Shown here piece by piece: positions 1 to 12,937 of a stretch of 64,000 nt of DNA. The stretch lies in contig CM073558.1 in assembly GCA_037074615.1 (NCBI GenBank), forward strand, positions 20,133,001 to 20,197,000, written 5' to 3'. The stretch comes from Leucaena leucocephala. Taxonomy: Eukaryota > Streptophyta > Magnoliopsida > Fabales > Fabaceae. A model generated the notes under the pieces. The model worked only from the letters and a program-made list of their open reading frames with translations, did not search any database and was not told the DNA's origin. Position 1 is the stretch's first letter; each line of letters begins with the position of its first letter. The position numbers and the translations under genes are program-made.

Positions 1-127
1 AAAAAATGGATATGGGAATATTCGGGGATCTGATTATTTATTAAATAAAAAATTAGGGAAACAAAGCTTGTTCAACTTTGAACATAGGACTTGGTATAAT
101 CCCATGGTCCCTTGTATCTTTCTTTTA

Positions 128-598
128 AGTGCGTGTTTGAGAAGAGAAAAATCTAAGTTTAGGTAAAATATAAATTTTTAAAATTTTTAAAATAAATAGT
201 TATATTTATTCAAATAGATTTTTAGATTAAACTATGGTTTAAAACTAAAATTTCAGATAAACTAGTCAGAGTAATTTATGAAACAATAAAAAAATTTATG
301 AACTATCTAATTACTATATTATCTTTATTTTTTTATACTATCTCTCCTCTCTCCTACTTTTTCTTACACCCTCTCTCATCCCTTATTTCTCCTCTCATCT
401 CTTATATCTCCTCATTTAATACTCATATATTTTTTTCTTAATTTATCAATAATAAAAATATTTTTAGAAATAACTATCCAAACACTCATTTATTTAAAAT
501 CACTTTTTTTCATAATCTCTTCTCCAAAAACTTTTTTATAAAAGTTATCTAAAAATCTTTTTTTTAAGCTCTTTTCTAAACTATTATTCAAATGAGCC
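128..598 (-). mobile_element. PIF/Harbinger-type MITE, degenerate copy
   Basis: The left edge (GTGCGTGTTTGAG after TTA) resembles the ends of the better-preserved element at 28388-29121. The CT-rich core at about 340-420 and the stretch around 295-320 are reverse complements of the GA-rich core and of the 'taatatagtaattagatagttcataa'-like segment found at 43300 and 28860. It is therefore the same family in the opposite orientation. The right edge (CAAATGAGCC) is eroded and no clean target duplication remains. Confidence 0.5.
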
Positions 599-2749
599 AT
601 AAACAACAATCACCTAAATCAGGTAAATTAAATTATTAGTTAAAATTAGTTAAAAATAATAAATATATAACAAATATAATTTATTTTTTAAATATATTAT
701 TATTTATGAAGATAATGGATTAAAGAGAAAAAATGAGTAGAAAAGAGACATGTAATTAATTAGAAAATAAAGATAAAAAATTATTATATTTTTAGATAAA
801 AATAAATTATTATTTTTATATATGATTATTTTGATAAAAAAATATTATTTATAAAAAGATTGAAGGGAGTAGGCTTCAAAAGTATGATTTTTGTAATGCA
901 AGTAATACTAATTAAATGAAAAGGTAAGATAAGCATGATGAAAGGAAAGCTTGGAATTGGATCCAGTTAAAACACCACATGGATTTATTCAAAGTAAATG
1001 CTGGGCATTTGTGGAAAGCGAATTTTTAGATTAAAATAAACAAAATAATTACTTCCTTTGGTTTTCATTTTCCATAAAATTAATCAATAAAAAAAGTTTA
1101 TTTAGTTGACTCCCAAATTGACCTTTTTGACTTGCTCATCATATGCATCATTAATTCCATTGGATGAAATAACCATTTTAAAAAATAGTATAAAAAATTC
1201 TTCTTATTAAAAGTAATTATATTTAAAATTTTAAAATACTATTAAATATTAAATATGACAATCTCTTTTAATATAAATTTAATTAGTTTGTTATATTATA
1301 AAGAATTAATTCCTTATATTAAAAGCAACTCTAGGTGGTACCTTAGGTAATTTTGATTGTCTGGGGAAAATTATGAGAAGGTTGGTTTAATTTGCTTAAA
1401 ATTATGCATTTTAAATACAAAAGTAATTGGATGAAAAATAAAAAGGGAAAAGAGGGGGGAAACGGAGGAGCAGAAAAAAACTGAAGAAGGCACATGGAAG
1501 GGTGAGGCAGTTGTGATGTTTCATTCTTTAGGAGGGGTACTTTAATTTTGAGGACAGTTGAGCCCTAATACCACATTCTTCGTTCCCTTACTTTCTTCTG
1601 AATATCATAACCCTTCTCAGCTTTTACAACCCTGTTAGCAAAAACAGCTTTAATTCTAAATGTCTAACTTTATTTTTGGGTAAAAAAAAAATTATATAAG
1701 AGAAAACTGCTTGGTTACAATCAACACAGATAATAATATGATATTTAGTATTATTAATTTATATTCGAGTATTATGGAATCTAATTTAAAATAATTCTCC
1801 TAACTAATACCTTTAAAAAAGTTATTTAAATTCTAAAAATTGCACTGATCTCGGTGAGATCTAAAGATTATCTCATCTGTACTGGTTTTCACTCATTTAA
1901 AAGGGAGATAAAAGACAAAATGGTTGAGAATTTTGTGCAAATACAACAACTGAGATTAGCAAAAAAAGAGGGACAAAGGTAAAGAGATTCTGAATTGTTT
2001 GTTCTTGAGATAATAAGCAACAACTCAGACTGTAATTTGGGAAAGAAAAGGAAATGAGGTGGATGGCAATAAGAGGATATGAGTGTGGGAAGAGGACAAC
2101 CTTAATTAGAGAAAAGTGAAGGGACAATGTGTAGAAGATTTGGGGAAGTGTACTAATGTTGATGTCCCCACCAGAAAAGCCAGAAAGATGCAAAAGAAGG
2201 ACACAAGGAGGACGGCTTCTGCATTCACAGATATGAACACTAAGAAGACTCGTTGAGAAAGCAATGCTTTCTGAGTTGTGAAGCATTAAAACAGCATCAC
2301 ACTTTCATTTACTCCTATTATTTAATTCATTAAGGCCTCCTTTCACTTGCCCTTTAATGCTCCTTCCTAAGTTTTGTTCAATACTGACATGTGAATCGAA
2401 GCACCGAACAGAAGGGACTGGTCCGATATCTGTAATTCAGTAGTTTGAATCGACATCTGTAATTCATTTTTCATAAAAAAAATTTTGGGACCTAATTGTC
2501 ATTAATTTACTCTTTCGGATTGACTATCATTTTCCCTTGAATTAATTTTTTTATTAAATATATTTATCCTCTTATTAGAGATAGTCATAATCGAGATACT
2601 ACTAGACACTAAATGTAGATATATCTCCCAATAGGATTTGAACTTCTATTCACCATGTTGTAGAGGATTAACCTTTTACGCTAGATTTAACTCCCTGTTG
2701 GTTCGCTTGAATTAATTATGAATAGAAAATTGAACAATGCTACACCAAT

Positions 2750-2999
2750 TTTTTTTGTATAAATTTTTTTAAAAACAGGTCGAACTCACCCACGATTCAA
2801 AGGTAGAGCGAAGTCTCCATTACTCCTAAATAATACAAATATTGGGCAGAACGAGCTATCAATTACCCTCAAGGGTAAATTTAGGCCCTTAGGAGTTAAG
2901 GTACCTCCCTAAATACTGTTACTGAAACTATAATAAAGTGATACTCTATAAAAATCAAATATTCTCTAAATAATCATATGTCTTACTTTTTTATTAGCT
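2750..2999 (-). repeat. ~230-bp dispersed repeat, copy 1
   Basis: It shares a series of diverged blocks with six other places in the window: 'ctcacccacgat', a 'gaagtctcc' block, 'gggcagaacgag', 'actataataaagtgatactct' and 'taaataatcatatgtctta'. Strand is assigned so that the A-rich (TTTTTGTATAAAA) side is the 3' end. It has no coding capacity. It could be a SINE or an eroded MITE; I cannot place it in a named family. Confidence 0.55.
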
Positions 3000-4202
3000 A
3001 AACAGATGGATCAATGATTGACCCATCTGAATGTTCAACAAAAGACCTGATGAATGGGCCTGAACATCCTGCGTTTCTTATGGGCCTGGCCTACACAATA
3101 AATGTCCCATCATAAAGATGAGCTTGACCAAGTCACGTTATACGGCCCCCTCCAACAAAGTAAGTTTCTTTTATTCTCGTCTCCTATACTATTGCTGCTA
3201 AGTGATCCAATCCAAAAAGTTGAGTAGTAAATTGAAGATAGTTTATACATATAATAACAAATATATTTATATTTTATAAAAATATAAATTTAATTTTTAC
3301 TGTCATAAAAATTATTTTAATAGATAATTTATAAATCCCTGTAAGTAATATAGCATAATTAATTAGCGTTTTCTACTAAGGAATTTATTCATATTAGACT
3401 AATTATTTGTTGTTTCAGAGTTCAGGGAAAGAATTATTAAATAACAGTATTTTTTTTTTGTAAAACTTGAAAAACATTACAGAATTTTGAATTATATATT
3501 ATAAAAAGGGACAGAAATTTTTTTTAAAAAAATCTATACGAATCACAAATTTTCCATTCAACTACAATCATGCGTCGGCATAAAGATTATAAAAGGACTC
3601 CTGCCCTATAAAAACTAGTTTTTACTGGAGAAAATGACATAAGGACCTCTCAAGGAAATGAAACTCTGAAGACAGCGAAATTCGGCTAAGTACCATGAGG
3701 ATGTAGGTCATGCAAGTTTCATAAACATGTATGTTGGTGATTTTTCTTTTTTAAAGCCATGCAAAGTATGGATCTGAAAATTTAATTTTATCAGCTATGA
3801 TCCATATAGAAGCAATCTCTTCTTCAACCAGATCCTAACTCTTCTAGAACACAGGAATGAGGAGGATGAGAGACGAAGACACAGAGAGAAGATCATTATG
3901 TAGAGACTAGTCAAATATCAAAACCTTCCAAACACCCCCCGGAATAAATTACATAAAATATTATTATTATTATAATAACCATATGCATTTTCTTGATATA
4001 TAGTGCTAATTATATACTCTTTTATTCAGCGCTCTCATTAATTAATCTATTAATTGTAGGGTTAATAATGGGAACATTCAAGTCCACACCCGTAGGAGTT
4101 GTTAATGACTTTTATTATTATATTATATTATATTATATTATATGGTCTAATTTACCCGTGTTTTAATTCAAGTTGTATTCTTAGTGGTGTGTTTGTTGGG
4201 AT

Positions 4203-4450
4203 TGACTATATACTACCTCCTATCATTAATATAATAACTAATTAATTTTTTAAATAAGTTAATAAAATTAAATATATTAATTAATTATAATTAATATAAA
4301 AGATAATTAACTAATTTAAATAAATTAATAAATATAATATAATATGAATTTATTTTAAAAATATTTATTTATAATTATCTAATTTATTTAATCTTTAAAT
4401 TATATAAAAGATTAATTTATTTTTATATAAAAATAAGAGGAAGTATAATT
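4203..4450. mobile_element. Stowaway-type MITE
   Basis: It begins TACTACCTCCTATCATTAATATAA and ends with 'ataagaggaagtata', which are degenerate inverted ends of the Stowaway (Tc1/mariner MITE) type: TACTCCCTCCGTCC followed by TTAATATAAGA. The interior is AT-rich, non-coding and rich in 'taattaattataatt' segments, as in the other copies in this window. Confidence 0.5.
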
Positions 4451-4779
4451 ATATTGTATTTGTTCACTTTTCTTACTTTTGTTGACTTTAATTTCATGCA
4501 GAAGCTAAGTACTGCAATCCTCTACCAATATTTTCGTCTCCTTCATTTTATTTTATTTTTTTGTTTCCCACCCATTTTCCACTATACAATACATGACTGG
4601 CTCCTCCCCTTTCTTTTGTTGACTTTCCTTTTTGTCTATTTACAGTACTTTATTTTATACTCCGTAATTAATCTGTATATATTACTTTCCCACAAACCAA
4701 ACAAGAAGTCGAACTCACCGACAGTGGCTATTCTAGAAGCTGAAGAATATGTTACTTGTTGCCCGATCCCATATAAAAT

Positions 4780-5015
4780 ATATAATCCTCCTTTAATTTT
4801 TAATATATAATCTAATTAAAAAATAAATTTAATTATAAATATAATACCTATTATTTATTAACTCTTTTAAAATTATCACTAATAATACTTACTTAATAAT
4901 AATTAAATAAAAATAATTATAATATTTTTAAAATATATATATCATATTAATTAATTTAATTAATTTTTTTAATTAAATTAAATTAATTAAATATTTCTTA
5001 TATTAACTATTGCTA
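4780..5015. mobile_element. Stowaway-type MITE, degenerate
   Basis: The left edge is like 'cctcctttaatttttaata', and the right part carries the family's 'aattaaatatttcttatattaac' end. The interior matches the family pattern, including a 'actcttttaaaattatcactaataatactt' type block also seen at 21960 and 40980. The edges are eroded. Confidence 0.4.
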
Positions 5016-5219
5016 TGGTATGGTGATTTATATAAGTTTGTAATATCTTAGACAGTAGAACACGATAGTGTTACTTAATTTTTCAGAGTCTCACTATTGT
5101 TATTCGTTTGTTCCATGATTTAGTTTGTGTCAACCGGATCTTTTTATGTTATGTGAAGCGGCATGAAACAGAAAATAAGAAAGAGATTTTTTAAGTGAAT
5201 AAAAGTACAATTGATTTTA

Positions 5220-5540
5220 GGGTGTTTTAAAATTAGCTTTTAAAGAATAGATTTTATAAAAAATAAATTATAGAAAATAGATTTTAGAAAAAAAATAATT
5301 TTAAAAATTGGAGATATTTATATGATTAGTAGTATAATCACCTTTTCTATTAAAAATTTTATTAGAGTTAATCAATCTAGATGACAGTCGAAAAATATAG
5401 AAGATTATAACTTTTATTGATAAATTCATCATTTTTTCAAAATTTTAAAATTTTAGATTTTAAAAAAATAATATTTATTTTTGCTTTTTTAAAATTTTAT
5501 ATTTTAAATAAAATTTAAATTATTAATTATAAACTCATCA
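5220..5540 (+). mobile_element. PIF/Harbinger-type MITE, eroded copy
   Basis: After TTA comes GGGTGTTTT and then 'attagcttttaaagaatagattttat', closely like the left end of the element at 28388 (GGGTGTGTTTGGATTAGCTTTTGGAGAATAGATTCTGG). The two also share 'gatgattagtagtataatcac'. The right end cannot be fixed; a further related fragment may start near 5568 (GTGTGTTTGGTCC). Confidence 0.4.
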
Positions 5541-6310
5541 TGTGGCATTGGGGTCAAGTGTGTGTGTGAGTGTGTGTTTGGTCCAAAACCTGAGATGCTA
5601 CAAGGAGAGAGAAATCGAGAAATTATAGGGAGAGTAATTATTTCACAAACTATATTTTTAGACTCAAACTATAGTTTGAGTTCTAAAATTGATTTTTTTA
5701 AAAAAAATATTATTTGACTCTTCACTCACAAAATTATAGTTTGATATTAAAATATATTCTCATAATTGGATTCTAAACACACATTTAAATGATGGTAGCG
5801 AAAATATTATAAAGGAGAATTACCTACTCTCTCTTCTTTTCCTAATAATATATATTATATTATTAGATACAAAGGTGCTTAAAATATATTTTTAATATTA
5901 AATATATATTTTTTTCTATAAAAAATTAAGATTTAAATCTTGATTCTTTTTTTAATAGAGTCTAGGTGGTATATTACAGTTGAGTTGATAGCTAAAAACT
6001 AATTCTCCTAAGTTATAGTTAGAGATATAATTAAAGTAGATTTTATTCCTTATAATAAAATATTTTCTATACATATAATTTAATTTAAATTTAAAATATT
6101 ATATTTAAGGGATTCACTTGTCTACTAACAGTTCAGGCTTTATGGATAATTTATTTTCTTTATTTTTTTATAAATATGTATATCCTCCTATTGGATTAGA
6201 CACTAAATATATAAATATATATATATATTTCTTATTAAAAATTTAAACATGAATTTGTGACGAGAAAAAGTAGGATATTTTTACTACACCTTCATTTTTT
6301 TTCTTTTTTT

Positions 6311-6498
6311 TTTTCTTATTATCCACTTGATTTATTAAAGTTTTATTCTGATTATATATAGATCTGACCCATATCGCGCAACTGGCTATAATGGACGAGT
6401 CTCTCGATTGAAATTTTTTATATATGCTAAGACTTAAACTTGAAATCTCATTTAAACAATATCAAGTCACTTACCACTCAGATCAACTCTGGTTGGTT
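6311..6498 (-). mobile_element. tRNA-derived SINE-like element
   Basis: Read on the minus strand, it starts with a tRNA-like head: an A-box-like TGATCTGAGTGG, then about 40 bases on a B-box-like 'caagtttaagtctta'. A unique body follows, with 'gagactcgtccattatagcc' and 'gatatgggtcagatctatat'. The same head and body recur near 12940, 13108, 20048 and 61738. Short length, the pol III box arrangement and the dispersed copies suggest a SINE. Confidence 0.5.
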
Positions 6499-6504
6499 AA
6501 TTTT

Positions 6505-6745
6505 TATTTTTTATACAAAAATTTTTAGAAAGGGGTTGGGTTCAATCACGATCTAAGAGCAGTACGAAATCTCCCTTTCTCTTAGATGATACTAATGTCG
6601 AGCAAGACGGGTTATCTATTACTTTCAGGCGTAAATCTAGACACTCAAAAGTTAAGATACCTCTCTAAATACTGTGACTATAACTATAATAAAATAATAC
6701 TCTTCAGAAATTGAATACGGTCTAAATAATCGCATGTTTAGTTCT
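6505..6745 (-). repeat. ~230-bp dispersed repeat, copy 2
   Basis: It is well aligned with the copies at 2750, 13810 and 31005: 'agaaaggggttgggttcaat', 'gcgtaaatctagacactcaa', 'gttaagatacctctctaaat' and 'ctataataaaataatactct'. It lies directly beside the SINE-like unit at 6311-6498. Confidence 0.6.
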
Positions 6746-7826
6746 TTTTTGATCTGAATTCACAGACGATTTCATTTTAACATATCAATGTCTAACACGG
6801 TCTGGGGGATCACATAAATTTCTTCTTCGTATCCGTTATGAGTCATGCCTTCGATTCAAACCAAGTTTTAGAATGTTCAAAAAAGAAAAATTGGTTGGGT
6901 CACTCGTATCCTTATACGAATTCAATTTTTTCTGGTACATGTTCTTTTGATAAAATTTTTATAAATCTTATATAAATATTTTTTAAATTTTAAAATTATA
7001 TTCTAATTTTAATTTTAAAAAATATTATTAAATTTATTTAAATTTTTATATATTAAAAAAATTATGTTACATATACTAACAAAATTGAGTGTAAAAAAAT
7101 AAGGGTTAATTCTTTATAACATAACAAATAAGATTTAAATTTTTATTATTAGAAGTACTAATGTTTACTATTTAATTAAAAAAATTATAATTTGAATATC
7201 GGTTAAGAGAAATAATTATATATAATATTTAATAGTATTTTAAATATAATATATTTAATAAAAAATTACAATTGATACTTGATAATATGCACGCAATTTG
7301 AATTTGATATAATTGATAATTCGCATGATTGTCTTATCCTTAAATTATCGTATTTAAGATCCAATTAAAATAAATTTCATAAAGTAAGAGTATGTCATGT
7401 TTTTTCGTCTTTATGCATTTGTAAGTTTCCCCCTTGTATTTTATTTCCTCTTTCGGCTTTTTGACACCTCGTCTTTGTTGTTTGACCTTGATTTCTCTCG
7501 TCTTTCAAAAACTACACAAGTTATATAACACATAGCTAAATGAAGATCTGGAAGACACAAATTTATCAGTAGGATGAAAATCATCAATGAGGAAAAGAGA
7601 GAGAGGGTGGGGGAATAAATTATTATCATGATTATGATCCATCCTTCTAGTCACAAGAACAGAGTAATCCCCAGATTATGATAATTAAAGCAAAAGCCGA
7701 TCGTATATCATCACATCCGCCTACAGCTCAGTGAAAAGCTGTGAATCCTATGACTATAACATGAACACCACACAAAAAGGAAAAAAAAAATCTGAAACTG
7801 AATTAGAAGAAAAAGAAGGAGAAGTA

Positions 7827-8393
7827 TCAATAATGCATAACATAAACATTATACTCGACGGTGGCGTCCCCTGAATTTTGAGTCCACGAGTGGGTTCGAG
7901 CTTCCACGTATCCCCTGGCAAATCGGAAAAGTCCACTTCCTCCGATCACCGGCATCTCCCTCACCTTATTGAACACCGGATTCCTCCCCAACACCGTGAT
8001 GGTGCTTCCGTTGTATTTCCCTTCCACGAACGCGAAATTCATCGCCATCAGAAGCCCTACTTCGCTCTGTGACGCCAACGCGTAAAACCCTTGAGCTCTT
8101 CCCACCAATTTGGAGCTCAATTCCGGACCCAATGTCAGTGGGTTATCGATCATGTTCACCTGTCCGAAGGCGGTGGTGGAGTTGATAGGAGACTGAACGA
8201 CGGGAACGGAGGTGGGACTTTGGCCGCTCAGGACGTCGTGCCAGTAGAATCGGAAGTGGCTCAGCTTTTCTTTCTTGAGACCGAGGAGCTTCCGATCGAT
8301 CGGACGAACGAAGTCGTGTTCAGCGGTGACGTAGATGAGAAGAGGAGAGAAGGAGAGGAGAAGGAGGAAGAAGACCAGGGATCGGGAAGCCAT
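7827..8393 (-). CDS. Dirigent family protein (secreted)
   Basis: A single-exon gene of 188 residues, the normal length for the family. Residues 1-24 form a hydrophobic signal peptide (MASRSL then FFLLLLSF), so the protein should enter the secretory pathway and act in the cell wall or apoplast. The rest is a dirigent domain: an HFRFYWHD start at about 46-53, [15 protein letters not shown] at about 73-87, VGRAQGFYA at about 97-105, LLMAMNFAF, and a final [12 protein letters not shown] then VEYNVYV. There are two N-glycosylation sequons (NST, NGST). Dirigent proteins steer stereoselective coupling of phenoxy radicals, for example in lignan formation; the pattern here most resembles the DIR21/22-like group. 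The actual substrate cannot be read from sequence. Confidence 0.95.
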   Translation of the reverse strand: MASRSLVFFLLLLSFSPLLIYVTAEHDFVRPIDRKLLGLKKEKLSHFRFYWHDVLSGQSPTSVPVVQSPINSTTAFGQVNMIDNPLTLGPELSSKLVGRAQGFYALASQSEVGLLMAMNFAFVEGKYNGSTITVLGRNPVFNKVREMPVIGGSGLFRFARGYVEARTHSWTQNSGDATVEYNVYVMHY

Positions 8394-8449
8394 TGTTGGA
8401 ACTTGGAAGCTGCAGTTCTGGTAGAATGATGTACGACAGAGCTGAGTGC

Positions 8450-8455
8450 TTTATA
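8450..8455 (-). promoter_or_regulatory. TATA box of the dirigent gene
   Basis: The minus strand reads GGTTATAAAGC, with TATAAA about 57 bp upstream of the ATG at 8393. That is a plausible distance for a core promoter with a short leader. Inferred from position and motif only. Confidence 0.55.
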
Positions 8456-8898
8456 ACCGGAGACTCCAAGGTAAGTGGGATCCATGTTTGGTCAGACAAT
8501 AAATAATTAAATATAATTGTTTTTCTTACTTTTATTAATTGTAATGCGTTTTCTGCCCGCCATTGTAATTAATCATTTAATATTTTTTTATAAAGTAACC
8601 CTTAATTATTCCGGTATTTTTGCACGCTTTTATCCTAATATTAAATAAATATAATAGTTTTTGTTCCTCATATTATTAGAAAGAGAAATGCTTCCCTGGC
8701 ATGCTTTGCCTTCGGTTTATAATATTAAGACACTTTTTTTTTAAAGTAATATAATACTTAATATCTAATTATATATTTTATATATGTTTAATATTTTAAT
8801 ATTATTTATAATCTTTTTAATTTATACAATGTCATCTATAATTTTTTTTAATTTTATATAATTTTATATATAATCTTATTTTTAAATATTAATAATTA

Positions 8899-9518
8899 GG
8901 GGTGTTTAATTCTGTCTCGTTCCGAGTGTTCTGACTCGATCATAGTAATTTTGATACTGATCTATCCTATCTCGAGAAGGACCGAAACGAGAAACCATTG
9001 AGATAGGAACAAAGGGAAGGGTCATGACAGGATTGGTCTCTCGGCCTGACCTTCGGAACTCCTATCCTGTCTCAACACCAATTTTTTTTATATAAAAAAG
9101 AATATATTACATTCTCTTATCTTTCTCACTCTATCTACTCGTCTTAAGCTCTCTATCTCTCTTTGTTTACGCTTTATTTGCTCACAGTCACAGGTCTCGC
9201 CAGTCACTACTCTCATACAAATATTTTTACTTACAAATATTCTTATATAGATATTTTTATTCTTCCTTACTGCTATTTTTTCTTTTATCTGGGTAAGTTA
9301 TCATTTTATATTATGGATAAATGTTTGTATTTAGAGGTATGGAATGATTTACTGAGATAATTTTATTATAATATTTTTTTTTAAAAAATACGATTGGGAA
9401 TTTTCATCCATTCCCGATCCCAACGGGACTGGGACAAATTCAAGATTAGATAGGATATTAGGACAGGACACGGTACTAGATTGTCTCGGTCTCGACTCAT
9501 CCCATGAATACCCATATC
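8899..9518. mobile_element. Non-autonomous hAT-like element (620 bp)
   Basis: The segment is clearly more GC-rich than its surroundings. It is bounded by AATAATTA at 8891-8898 and again at 9519-9526, a perfect 8-bp repeat as expected for hAT target duplications. The ends are imperfect inverted repeats (GGGGTGTTTAATTC on the left; the right end reads GATATGGGTATTCATG in reverse). The subterminal regions contain inverted 'gactc/gagtc' and 'ggacaggata/tatcctgtc' motifs. There is no transposase. The AT-rich repeat could match by chance, so the exact ends are provisional. Confidence 0.5.
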
Positions 9519-9526
9519 AATAATTA

Positions 9527-12274
9527 TATTAAATTAAAAAAATTATAGATAAAATTATATTAAATTAAAAAAATTATAAGTAAAATTATATTATAAATAA
9601 AATTAAAATATTTAATATATATAAAAAATAAAATTAAAATATTTGACACTATTTAACTATTTTTTTAATATAAAATTAGAAGACACTTCTCTCCAAAATA
9701 CATGGCAATTTTAAATAATTTAAAATCAAAGGGGACATTTAAATAAATTATTAATTGAGATTACATAAAATTAACGTAATTCTAAAGGCATGTGACAACT
9801 TTTCACAAATGCTAGAATTGGAAAAATATTGGAAGAGTTAAAATTGGAAAACGAAAAAGACAAATTGGCTGGTACCCGACTTTAAGAAAAATATATTTAA
9901 TCGGAAATTGAAATTAAAAGATATTATAATTACGAGGATATATAAAATGCAAAGGAACGATAATAGATTAATTAATTAATAATCTAAAAACTGAACTTAA
10001 CTTAGAAGGCACCACCTGTGTATAGTGTATGTATATGTACATGTGTTTGCATTTAACGAGAAGCCGTTAATCACATCATTAGACTCACTTGTTCTCTGAA
10101 ATCGCTATTTTTCTCGAAGTGTCTTACGTATTCTTAGTTTTTAAGGTAAAAAAAAATCACCCATAATTATTTTACCTTCCTACGTAAATTTCCTCCATTC
10201 ACCAACTCCACTCCCCCACCCTCACATTTCCCTTAATTCTATATAATAAATCAATTAATCCTTATGATTTACTTTAATTATCAATTAAGTCATTTCAGTT
10301 TTATCAGTTACCAAACCAACATCTATTCTTAATTTTTGAGAATTTCATCAACTTCATAGAATCTACCTTGTTTCATCTTACACCATAACACTCGTATATT
10401 TTTTTATATATATAAATAAAATTTTATAGAGTTTACAGATTAAAATTGATGGATCATGGGGATCGTATTCAAAATTGAGATAAATTATAAAAGGATTGTG
10501 ATTATTAATGCAACAACTACCCCAATCAAAATAATACAAATTTGATCAGAAAACGACCCCACTTGATGGTGCAAGGGCAACCCCCTAATAAAGTTGATAA
10601 TTAATCTAACGGAATGATTCATACTTAATCAGTCTCTTCTTGAATCTTCCATGAATTCGCTCCCACAACCAGAAAAGAGGGAAAAAATAATAATAATACT
10701 TCCTCCATATGACCAACCACAATAAATAAATAATTATAGTCAAAGAAAGCACATTAATATGGTTGGTAGAGTGAAAATATAAGTAAACATATATTTTTCT
10801 ATTTCTCTTATTTAATATAATATAAGTTATTCTTATTTTTAATATTTTAAATTATTTTAGTTTTATTATAAAAAATTAGGAATTAAAATAATAAAAATAA
10901 AAGTAATTTTTTTATAATATTATCCCAATTATAAAATTTATAGATAACTTTAATATTTTTCAAGTTATAAAAAATATTTTAGACTATTTTATCATAAATC
11001 ACAAAAAAAAATATTTTAGATTATTTTATCTTAAGTTATAAAAAAATATAAATTAATTATATACTCATTTTTATCTTATCAAATAAATTTTTAAAACTTA
11101 ATATAATTTTATTTTTATTTTTATTTTTAATTTTATTTCTATTTTTACTTTCATTAAAAACTATTCTATCACAACAAATGTACCATAAGAAAAGTAAAAA
11201 GGCCCTTTTTTTTTGTCAGGCCTATACGTTTGTCCATTAGTGATGGTTGGAGGGTAAAGCCAACACACAGCTAGGAAATTTCAAAAGGGACTCCCCACCA
11301 TTCTTGCACCCAACCCCATAATAGCGATGTGCACTTTCTTCCTTTTCTTTTATGCCTTCTCATTCACTAATTAATTCATTAATTAATTAATCAATTAATT
11401 GTGGGGTTGAAACATACTCCGCGGCTGAGGGCCTGCCGTCCGAAATAAATCCAGTATATTCCTCCTCATTTCTTAATATGATAATTAAATAATTATTTCA
11501 TAAATATAAAAAAATTAATTAAATTATTTATTTATAATAATTATATATATGTTAAAGTTTTTGAACATTTATAACTATTTTATAAACTTCTTAATAGAAC
11601 GTTCCTTACAACTTGCAGTCATCAATAAAAATATTTCAAAACAATTATAAATTTTATAAAATAAAATAGATTAAATTTTTAAATTTTAAATTAAAATAAA
11701 TTACAGTTGTTAATAACTTTTAGAGATTGTGCGGGTTTTAATATCGGAGTCTCGAAGGGGGGGGGGTGTTTGGTGGGATTGACTATATATAACTAGGTTG
11801 AATGTGTTCACTTTTCTGACTTTTAATTTCTTCTAGAAATCGTGTAACCCCTTACATATATTTTCGTTTCCCTCACTTTCTTTTTTGTTTAATTTCCAAA
11901 CCCATTTTACACTTTTTTCTCTCCTTATTATCTCTAATTCTAATTACAAAATCTAATTAGCTTTTTAAATAAATATAAAAAATCAAATAAATTAATTAAT
12001 TCTAATTAATATAATAACTAATTGATTAATTTAAATATATTAAAAAATATATAATATAAATTCATTTTAAAATATTAAATTTTATTATAATTAATTAATT
12101 AATTTAATTTTATTAACCTCTCTAAAAACAATTAACTAAGTATTTTTGCAGAAACCAAACAATAATACATGTTTGCATGTTTCAGAAACCAAACAATAAC
12201 ACACCCACCGACAGTAACCATATTCTAGAAGCAAGAGGTTATACGTGTTACGTATTGCCGGAACCTATACAATA

Positions 12275-12317
<43 letters not shown>

Positions 12318-12937
12318 CACACACACACACTATTGTTTCAGGATCTCACTGTTGATTTGTTGTTATTCGTTTGTTAAAGACAATCATTTATTTGTTGGCA
12401 TCAATCATATCTTTGAATGTCATGCCAAGTGGAATGACATGGATAATAAAAAAAAATATTTTATTTAATTATATATATAAATATAAAAAAAATATTTATT
12501 CTCCTGCATTATTGAGATTTAGTTTAGAATTAAAATAAGTCTAATATCGTAAAATAATTTTAGTAATATAATTAATCCTCTAAATATATAAAAATATAAT
12601 TAATATTTTAAAATATTTTTTTAGGTACTCCTTCACTAACTTCTATTAAAAAATACCATTAACCCTTGTCCGCGATTTTTTTTTTATTTTTCATGTTATT
12701 CTTTAAAATCTACCTTTACAATTGTTTTTCCTTTAAAATGTAGCAAAATAGCAAAAGCCCCTTTTAAATTAAAAAAAAAAATCTACCCATAAACTTCATC
12801 TTCTTCCTCGTGAAAACTGGGCATTGTTCAAAATTTCCCAAGTCTTCTTGCTAAGTTTCGATTGATATTGGGGGCAGAGGTCGCTGTGGAGAAGGGAGAT
12901 AGATTGAGTTGTGTTTGAATGGAGTCTGAATCATTTT
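9527..12937. other. AT-rich spacer, no gene seen
   Basis: There is no credible coding region. It contains Stowaway-like remnants (around 11455-11600 and 11940-12125), a compound microsatellite at 12270-12331, and the segment 11.34-12.44 kb that is a diverged copy of 4.04-5.17 kb. Confidence 0.5.
12270..12331. repeat. Compound microsatellite (TA)n(GA)n(CA)n
   Basis: Three dinucleotide tracts run directly into one another: TA, then GA, then CA. The TA-to-GA-to-CA steps suggest successive point changes followed by slippage. Confidence 0.95.

Larger units (their letters stand above)
1..7826. other. Gene-free AT-rich spacer with transposon relics
   Basis: I see no convincing gene here. The open frames present (for example 1897-2286 minus and 4454-4810 plus) have low-complexity, Phe/Leu/Ser-rich translations with no family resemblance. 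The stretch holds copies of several repeat families listed separately: Harbinger-type MITEs near 128-598 and 5220, Stowaway-type MITEs near 4203 and 4780, ~230-bp repeats near 2750 and 6505, and a SINE-like unit near 6311. The segment around 4.04-5.17 kb also resembles 11.34-12.44 kb. Confidence 0.6.

Noticed and set aside
1897..2286. 129-residue minus-strand open frame
   Set aside because: Composition is Ser/Leu/Phe-rich with no domain, signal or homology that I recognise, and it sits in repeat-rich spacer DNA.
4454..4810. 118-residue plus-strand open frame rich in Phe and Leu
   Set aside because: It arises from AT-rich DNA next to Stowaway relics. The diverged duplicate at 11.8-12.2 kb does not preserve the frame.
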